This document shows, in pieces, positions 6,091 to 10,084 of a stretch of 10,084 nt of DNA. The stretch lies in the NCBI GenBank assembly GCA_002333205.1, contig DDAD01000162.1, positions 52,643-62,726 on the forward strand, in the 5' to 3' direction. A program made the translations under genes and the position numbers. This stretch comes from Pedobacter sp. UBA2067. Lineage in GTDB: Bacteria > Bacteroidota > Bacteroidia > Sphingobacteriales > Sphingobacteriaceae. The notes below the pieces were generated by a model that did no database searches, was not told the DNA's origin, and was given only the letters and a program-made list of their open reading frames with translations. Each line of letters opens with the position of its first letter. Positions within the stretch are counted from its first letter, which is position 1.

Positions 6091-7502
6091 TGAACGTAAA
6101 ACAGAAGACCATTAAAGGCGAAATCTCCGTAACAGGGGTCGGTTTACATACCGGAGCGAATGTGACTTTAACTTTTAGTCCTGCACCAGAAAATCATGGG
6201 TTCAAATTTCAACGTATTGATTTGCCTGAACAGCCAATTATTGAGGCAGATTGTGATTACGTGACCGACACTGCACGTGGTACAACATTAACCCAAAATG
6301 GCGCAAGCATCAGCACCGTGGAGCATGTAATGGCATCGCTTGTTGGTATGGATCTGGATAACGTTTTAATGAAAGTTGATGGACCAGAAGTGCCGATCAT
6401 GGATGGTAGTGCAATCCAGTTTGTGGAAGCTCTGGAAAGTGTAGGGACACTTTTGCAAGACAAAGACAGAGAATACTTTCAAATCCCACACAACATCACT
6501 TATACAGAACCTGATCGTAAAGTGGAGATCGTAGCCATGCCATTGGATGACTACCGTTTTACCTGCATGATCGACTATAACTCACCAGTTTTGGGTAGCC
6601 AGCATGCGGGCATTTCCAGCATTGCTGAGTTCAAGAAAGATATCGCTTCCTGCCGTACTTTCTGCTTCCTGCACGAATTGGAGTATCAGTTAAACCATAA
6701 CCTGATCAAAGGTGGTGACCTGAACAATGCGATTGTGATCGTTGATAAAGAGGTTACCTCAGAAGAGCTTGACCACCTGGCTAAGCTGTTTAACCGCAAT
6801 GAGATTAAAGTTGCGCCACAAGGCATCCTGAACAATATGGAACTGCGTTACCAGAATGAGCCTGCAAGACATAAACTGCTGGACATGATCGGAGACCTGG
6901 CGCTTGTTGGTGTGCATTTAAAAGGCCATATCATGGCTGCAAGACCTGGGCACGCGGCTAACGTTGCATTTGCGAAGAAAATCAAAGCAGCAATTAAAAA
7001 AGAAAGAAACAAAAAAGTACAACATACATACGATCCGGGTGCTAAACCACTATATGACGTGGTTCAGATCATGGACATTTTACCACACAGACAACCATTC
7101 CTGTTTATTGATAAGATCCTTGAACTATCCAAAACTCACGTTGTGGGCGTTAAAAACGTAACCATGAACGAAGAGTTCTTCAAAGGACACTTTCCAGGTG
7201 CACCAGTAATGCCTGGTGTGATTCAGATTGAGGCGATGGCCCAAACCGGAGGTATTCTGGTTCTGAGCACCGTGCCTGATCCAAGAAATTACCTTACTTA
7301 CTTCCTGAAAATCGACAACGTACGATTCCGTGCACAGGTGTTGCCTGGCGACACCATCGTGTTCCGTTGTGATCTGATGGAGCCAATCAGACGTGGCATT
7401 GCCCAGATGAAAGGTGTAGGAATGGTAGGCGAGAAGGTTGTGGTAGAAGCAGAAATGATGGCACAGATCAGTAAAGTAAAAGAAACACAGCCAACAACAT
7501 GA
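6090..7502 (+). CDS. lpxC: Bifunctional LpxC deacetylase / FabZ 3-hydroxyacyl-ACP dehydratase
   Basis: Seen: 470 aa with two enzymes in one chain. Residues 1-300 are LpxC: GVGLHTG (16-22), STVEHVMA (75-82, general base E78, zinc ligand H79), CRTFCF (188-193), ARHKLLDMIGD (259-269, zinc ligands H261 and D265) and ARPGHAAN (284-291, H288). A basic linker of about 300-320 (KKERNKK) leads to FabZ: MDILPHRQPFLFID (328-341), HFPGAPVMPG (367-376, catalytic H367) and QIEAMAQTGG (379-388, catalytic E381). Both active sites are intact. LpxC makes the committed lipid A step, removing acetyl from UDP-3-O-acyl-GlcNAc; FabZ dehydrates 3-hydroxyacyl-ACP for fatty acid synthesis. This fusion is established in Bacteroidota and joins enzymes at the branch between lipid A and phospholipid. 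It overlaps lpxD by 1 nt and lpxA by 4 nt. Confidence 0.97.
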   Translation: MNVKQKTIKGEISVTGVGLHTGANVTLTFSPAPENHGFKFQRIDLPEQPIIEADCDYVTDTARGTTLTQNGASISTVEHVMASLVGMDLDNVLMKVDGPEVPIMDGSAIQFVEALESVGTLLQDKDREYFQIPHNITYTEPDRKVEIVAMPLDDYRFTCMIDYNSPVLGSQHAGISSIAEFKKDIASCRTFCFLHELEYQLNHNLIKGGDLNNAIVIVDKEVTSEELDHLAKLFNRNEIKVAPQGILNNMELRYQNEPARHKLLDMIGDLALVGVHLKGHIMAARPGHAANVAFAKKIKAAIKKERNKKVQHTYDPGAKPLYDVVQIMDILPHRQPFLFIDKILELSKTHVVGVKNVTMNEEFFKGHFPGAPVMPGVIQIEAMAQTGGILVLSTVPDPRNYLTYFLKIDNVRFRAQVLPGDTIVFRCDLMEPIRRGIAQMKGVGMVGEKVVVEAEMMAQISKVKETQPTT

Positions 7503-8284
7503 TACAACCACTAGCATATATACATCCACAGGCTAAAATAGCCGATAATGTGGTGATCGAACCTTTCGCCGTGATACATAAAGACGTCGAAATTGGTGAA
7601 GGAACCTGGGTAGGTTCGAATGTGGTCATCATGGATGGTGCGCGTATTGGTAAAAACTGCCGGATCTTTCCCGGCTCGGTAATATCTGGTATTCCGCAGG
7701 ATCTGAAGTTCGCCGGTGAGGTGACTACCGCAGAAATCGGAGATAATACAACCATTAGGGAGTGCGTAACGATCAATCGGGGCACTAAAGATAAATGGAA
7801 GACGGTTGTGGGAAGCAACTGCCTGATCCAGGCATACTCGCATATCGCACACGATTGTCAGGTCGGCAATCACTGTATCTTTTCCAACAGCACCACCCTT
7901 GCAGGCCACATCACCATTGGTGATTATGTGGTGCTTGCCGGATTGGTTGCCATCAATCAGTTCGTTAAAGTAGGGTCACACGCTTTTGTAACCGGTGGAT
8001 CACTGGTTCGTAAAGATGTTCCGCCATACGTTAAAGCTGCGCGTGAGCCGCTTTCTTATGCCGGTATCAATTCTGTAGGATTACGTAGAAGAGGTTTCTC
8101 TTCCGAGCAGATCGACGAAATACAGGAAATTTACCGTGTGCTGTTTGTGCGCCATAATAACGTTACCAAAGCTCTTGATATGATCGAGACGGAATTTAAG
8201 CCTACAGAGATCAGAGACGAAATTGTAGATTTCATCAGAAACTCTAACCGGGGTGTGATGAAGGGTTATGGTTCGGGAAACTAA
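7499..8284 (+). CDS. lpxA: UDP-N-acetylglucosamine O-acyltransferase LpxA
   Basis: Role: first step of lipid A synthesis, placing a 3-hydroxyacyl chain from ACP on O-3 of UDP-GlcNAc in the cytoplasm. Seen: 261 aa, normal length. Hexapeptide repeats begin at IHPQAKI (8-14) and form a beta-helix to about residue 178; SHIAHDC (114-120) holds H118, the equivalent of E. coli catalytic His125. DVPPYV (173-178) and GLRRRGFS (194-201) lead into the C-terminal helical domain. By ungapped alignment with the recalled E. coli enzyme, the chain-length ruler Gly173 corresponds to G166, suggesting a long acyl chain, and E. coli His160 is N153 here. The ATG overlaps the lpxC-fabZ stop as ATGA, so translation is coupled. 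Firm identification; the chain-length remark is inference. Confidence 0.97.
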   Translation: MIQPLAYIHPQAKIADNVVIEPFAVIHKDVEIGEGTWVGSNVVIMDGARIGKNCRIFPGSVISGIPQDLKFAGEVTTAEIGDNTTIRECVTINRGTKDKWKTVVGSNCLIQAYSHIAHDCQVGNHCIFSNSTTLAGHITIGDYVVLAGLVAINQFVKVGSHAFVTGGSLVRKDVPPYVKAAREPLSYAGINSVGLRRRGFSSEQIDEIQEIYRVLFVRHNNVTKALDMIETEFKPTEIRDEIVDFIRNSNRGVMKGYGSGN

Positions 8285-8296
8285 CCTTAGGGTTAC

Positions 8297-8917
8297 ATGC
8301 GGATCGAACTCAAAGACGCAGGACGTCGCTTCAATCAGGAATGGATTTACAGACATGTAAGCTACCTGTTTGAAGCGCCCGAGCGTTATGCAGTACTCGG
8401 ACCCAATGGCTCCGGCAAATCAACGCTTCTAAGCCTTTTGCTTGGCAATCTGGCCCCATCCGAAGGGGAGATTAGCTACACTGCATCAGATGGCAGCAAT
8501 ATACCCGTAGACGAAGTCTACAAACACCTCAGCTTTGCTGCACCATACCTGGACCTCATCGAAGAGTTCACGCTGCAGGAAACCATCGATTTTCACTTTA
8601 AATTCAAACAGGTCCACCCAAACATCCAACAATCGGAGATCCTGACCTTGCTGGGACTTAAAAAGTCGCAGGACAAACCCCTCAAATACTTCTCTTCCGG
8701 TATGAAACAACGCACCAAGCTTATTCTGGCTTGTTGTTCCAATACACCGATGCTGTGTTTAGACGAGCCGACTTCCAATCTTGACGTTCAAGGCATCGCC
8801 TGGTACCAGCAATTGATCGAACAATTTGCCGATAACCGCCTGGTTATTGTCTGTTCCAATCAACCAAATGAATACTTATTTTGTAACCACGTACTAGAAG
8901 TTACTGATTATAAGTAA
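8297..8917 (+). CDS. Stand-alone ABC ATPase subunit with degenerate Q-loop and switch His
   Basis: Seen: 206 aa, a single nucleotide-binding domain. Walker A GPNGSGKST (35-43), signature FSSGMKQR (132-139), Walker B MLCLDEP (152-158, catalytic E157) and D-loop SNLD (160-163) are present. The Q-loop Gln is missing (LSFAAPYL, P83 at its place), and the switch His is N188 (VCSNQPN). Recalled homologues in the same family share these features, so they look like lineage traits, not decay. Family knowledge: such ATPases energise a membrane partner, but no permease is present here. The 12-bp gap after lpxA carries an SD-like AGGG, so it is probably translated from the lipid A operon. A link to lipid A or envelope transport is only inference from position. 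The partner and substrate are unknown. Confidence 0.85.
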   Translation: MRIELKDAGRRFNQEWIYRHVSYLFEAPERYAVLGPNGSGKSTLLSLLLGNLAPSEGEISYTASDGSNIPVDEVYKHLSFAAPYLDLIEEFTLQETIDFHFKFKQVHPNIQQSEILTLLGLKKSQDKPLKYFSSGMKQRTKLILACCSNTPMLCLDEPTSNLDVQGIAWYQQLIEQFADNRLVIVCSNQPNEYLFCNHVLEVTDYK

Positions 8918-8993
8918 ACAAGTTTATATTTGTGTATAGTTTTTCGGGAAAAAGCGAGAAATAATTGGTTAATTAAAATATTTATATTTACTA

Positions 8994-9024
8994 TTGTTTT
9001 GTAAGTAATTTACTTTTACCTTTG
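8994..9024 (+). promoter_or_regulatory. efp: Bacteroidota-type promoter of efp
   Basis: TTG at 8994-8996, a 20-bp spacer, then TACCTTTG at 9017-9024, an exact match to TAnnTTTG. Transcription should start near 9029-9031, giving a leader of about 40 nt before the efp ATG. The 150-bp gap after the ABC gene has no clear terminator, only a weak A/T stem around CGGG (8940-8953), so some readthrough from the lipid A operon is likely. Confidence 0.7.
9003..9015. repeat. 13-bp palindrome in the efp promoter spacer
   Basis: AAGTAA-T-TTACTT is a perfect 6-bp inverted repeat around one central base, ending one base before the -7 box, in the spacer where a repressor would block RNA polymerase. It is AT-rich, so chance is a real alternative. 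Confidence 0.3.
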
Positions 9025-9068
9025 CGGCACCAAATAGGGCCGACAATATAAGGTTGATTTTTAGTACA

Positions 9069-9629
9069 ATGGCAAAAGCATCAGAAGTAAAAAGTGGTAA
9101 TATTCTTCGTTTTAATGGTGACCTCGTACAGGTAGAAGAGTTTCTTCACCGCACACCCGGAAACCTTAGAGCTTTTTACCAGGCCAGAATGAGAAATGTC
9201 AAAACAGGAAAACTGGTTGAATACAGATTTCGTACAGATGAAGAGGTAACCATCTGTCGTGTTGAAACCAGCGATTATCAGTACCTATATGAGGATGGAG
9301 ATTTCCTTGTGGTGATGGACAACAATTCTTTCGAGCAGTTTAACATCCCGAAGATCCTTTTTGGAGACGCTGTTAAATTCCTTAAAGAAGGTATGAATGT
9401 GATCATTGCCTTTGAAAGTGAGGAGCCGATCATGGCGCAAACACCTTCACATGTGGAATTGGAAATCACTTACACAGAGCCTGCTGTAAAAGGCGATACT
9501 TCAACAAACGCATTAAAATATGCAACTGTTGAAACAGGTGTAGAAATAAAAGTGCCGATGTTTATCAATCAGGGCGATAAAGTTAAAGTTGATACACGTA
9601 CCGGTGATTACATAGAAAGAGTAAAATAA
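9069..9629 (+). CDS. efp: Translation elongation factor P
   Basis: Role: binds ribosomes stalled at consecutive prolines, next to the P-site tRNA, and restores peptide bond formation. Seen: 186 aa in three beta-barrel domains: KOW-like domain I (1-65), OB domain II (66-128) and domain III (129-186) with ITYTEPAVKGDTSTN (133-147) and VDTRTGDYIERVK at the C terminus. The start is ATG 9069 (MAKASEVKSG), as in recalled relatives; an in-frame TTG at 9054 would add five residues and is less likely. Oddity: the domain I loop tip is TPGNLRAF (29-36), so N32 stands where E. coli has Lys34 (PGKGQAF), which is lysylated, or where other bacteria have rhamnosylated Arg. No modification gene is in the window. 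It has its own promoter and a strong terminator. Firm. Confidence 0.97.
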   Translation: MAKASEVKSGNILRFNGDLVQVEEFLHRTPGNLRAFYQARMRNVKTGKLVEYRFRTDEEVTICRVETSDYQYLYEDGDFLVVMDNNSFEQFNIPKILFGDAVKFLKEGMNVIIAFESEEPIMAQTPSHVELEITYTEPAVKGDTSTNALKYATVETGVEIKVPMFINQGDKVKVDTRTGDYIERVK

Positions 9630-9667
9630 AGATTTTTCATAGTTTAGTTTTAGGTTTAGGTTGATTG

Positions 9668-9702
9668 TGGCTTCGGAGTGGTTCCCGAAGCCATCTTTTT
9701 TT
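9668..9702 (+). terminator. Intrinsic terminator after efp
   Basis: TGGCTTCGG (9668-9676) pairs perfectly with CCGAAGCCA (9685-9693) over an 8-nt loop, followed two bases later by seven T (9696-9702). This 9-bp, GC-rich stem with a T-run is a textbook rho-independent terminator, 38 bp past the efp stop and 14 nt before the next ATG. Confidence 0.92.
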
Positions 9703-9716
9703 GTATATAATTGTAC

Positions 9717-10084
9717 ATGAAAAAATCAGCACTCCGGAAACAAGCCAATCTGTTGCGGGCGCAGCTTGATCCTGACGCCGTTCAGTCCCTGTCCAGACAA
9801 CTGCTGGAGCAGTTTACCCAGCTTAACTTCAACGGTGTGAAGGTGCTGCATACCTTCCTCCCGATACAGGAAAAAAATGAACCCGATACCTTCCTGCTCA
9901 TAGAATGGCTTCGTGAACATTACCCCGACATCAAGATTATTGTTCCAAGATCAGATTTCAGTACTTTTCTAATGACGCACCATGTACTGGGCGATCATAA
10001 AGCCTTACAAAAAAATGCCTTCAACATCCTCGAGCCACAGCATGGCGAAGAACATAAGGGCGACATAGATATGGTTTTATTGCC
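9717..10084 (+). CDS. 5-formyltetrahydrofolate cyclo-ligase (MTHFS), C-terminal part missing
   Basis: Role (family): ATP-dependent conversion of 5-formyl-THF to 5,10-methenyl-THF, returning a storage folate to one-carbon metabolism in the cytoplasm. Seen: 122 codons from ATG 9717 to the window edge, out of about 185-195 expected. MKKSALRKQ gives the basic N-terminal helix of the family; VLHTFLPIQEKNEPDT (43-58) holds the substrate-binding segment; IIVPR (74-78) and NAFNILEP (100-107) precede the acidic IDMVLL segment at the edge. The ATP-binding Gly-rich loop lies outside. The ATG comes 14 nt after the efp terminator T-run, so its promoter must overlap the terminator or it relies on readthrough; TATAATTG (9706-9713) is a one-mismatch -7 box without a good -33 TTG. 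Family call is good despite truncation. Confidence 0.87.
   Translation, partial: MKKSALRKQANLLRAQLDPDAVQSLSRQLLEQFTQLNFNGVKVLHTFLPIQEKNEPDTFLLIEWLREHYPDIKIIVPRSDFSTFLMTHHVLGDHKALQKNAFNILEPQHGEEHKGDIDMVLL

Noticed and set aside
6998..7018. Two A6 runs followed by G in the LpxC-FabZ linker, a possible slippage site that would release LpxC alone.
   Set aside because: Reading frame is AAA AAA G, not the A AAA AAG phase needed for -1 slippage; six As are short for transcriptional slippage, and Lys-rich linkers give such runs by composition.
7125..7529. Minus-strand open frame of 134 codons opposite the FabZ domain.
   Set aside because: Cys/His/Phe-rich composition typical of an antisense shadow; no motif or promoter, and the FabZ frame is certain.
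8282..8295. TAACC-TTAG-GGTTA hairpin between lpxA stop and the ABC ATPase start.
   Set aside because: Only a 5-bp stem, no T-run, and the bases double as the stop codon and SD-like AGGG; most likely chance.
8940..8953. TTTTT-CGGG-AAAAA stem after the ABC gene as a terminator.
   Set aside because: Stem is all A-T and no T-run follows the 3' arm; it does not meet terminator criteria.

Overview
The window looks like chromosome of a member of the Bacteroidota, most likely family Sphingobacteriaceae (Pedobacter-like). Evidence: a porX-type REC-PglZ response regulator, a fused lpxC-fabZ gene, an EF-P of the 'HRTPGNLRAF' loop type, and promoters of the Bacteroidota form TTG-N19/20-TAnnTTTG instead of sigma70 -35/-10 boxes. 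The assignment rests on recalled family sequences, not on a search. No mobile element, tRNA, rRNA or CRISPR array was seen, and base use is even. This is a conserved housekeeping region, and no intergenic gap exceeds about 150 bp.

Left block, minus strand (3585 down to 1): porX (REC-PglZ regulator of type IX secretion), then tsaE (ATPase of tRNA t6A synthesis) starting on the base after the porX stop, then an alanine-dehydrogenase-family gene 45 bp on, then the start of a secreted VanX-type D-Ala-D-Ala dipeptidase 6 bp on, cut by the window edge. Strand and spacing suggest one transcription unit.

Right block, plus strand (3679 to 10084): an HD-domain phosphohydrolase with a TTG start, divergent from porX. 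After a 111-bp gap with a near-perfect promoter comes the lipid A run lpxD, lpxC-fabZ, lpxA, with overlaps of 1 and 4 nt, followed after 12 bp by a stand-alone ABC ATPase. A separate promoter then drives efp, which ends at a clear intrinsic terminator. The final gene, 5-formyltetrahydrofolate cyclo-ligase, starts 14 nt past the terminator T-run and is cut by the window edge.

Functionally, LpxA and LpxD place the 3-hydroxyacyl chains of lipid A and LpxC deacetylates the intermediate. FabZ, fused to LpxC, competes for the same 3-hydroxyacyl-ACP pool to make phospholipid chains. PorX controls secretion of proteins that many Bacteroidota anchor to LPS, so sharing a divergent intergenic region with the HD gene, immediately upstream of the lipid A genes, is suggestive.

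No wholly new system is visible. The points most worth checking are: the loss of both classical catalytic residues in the 'alanine dehydrogenase'; an EF-P with Asn where the modified Lys/Arg normally sits; an ABC ATPase lacking the Q-loop Gln and switch His; an lpxD promoter so close to its ATG that the mRNA should be leaderless; and an inverted repeat lying over that promoter.
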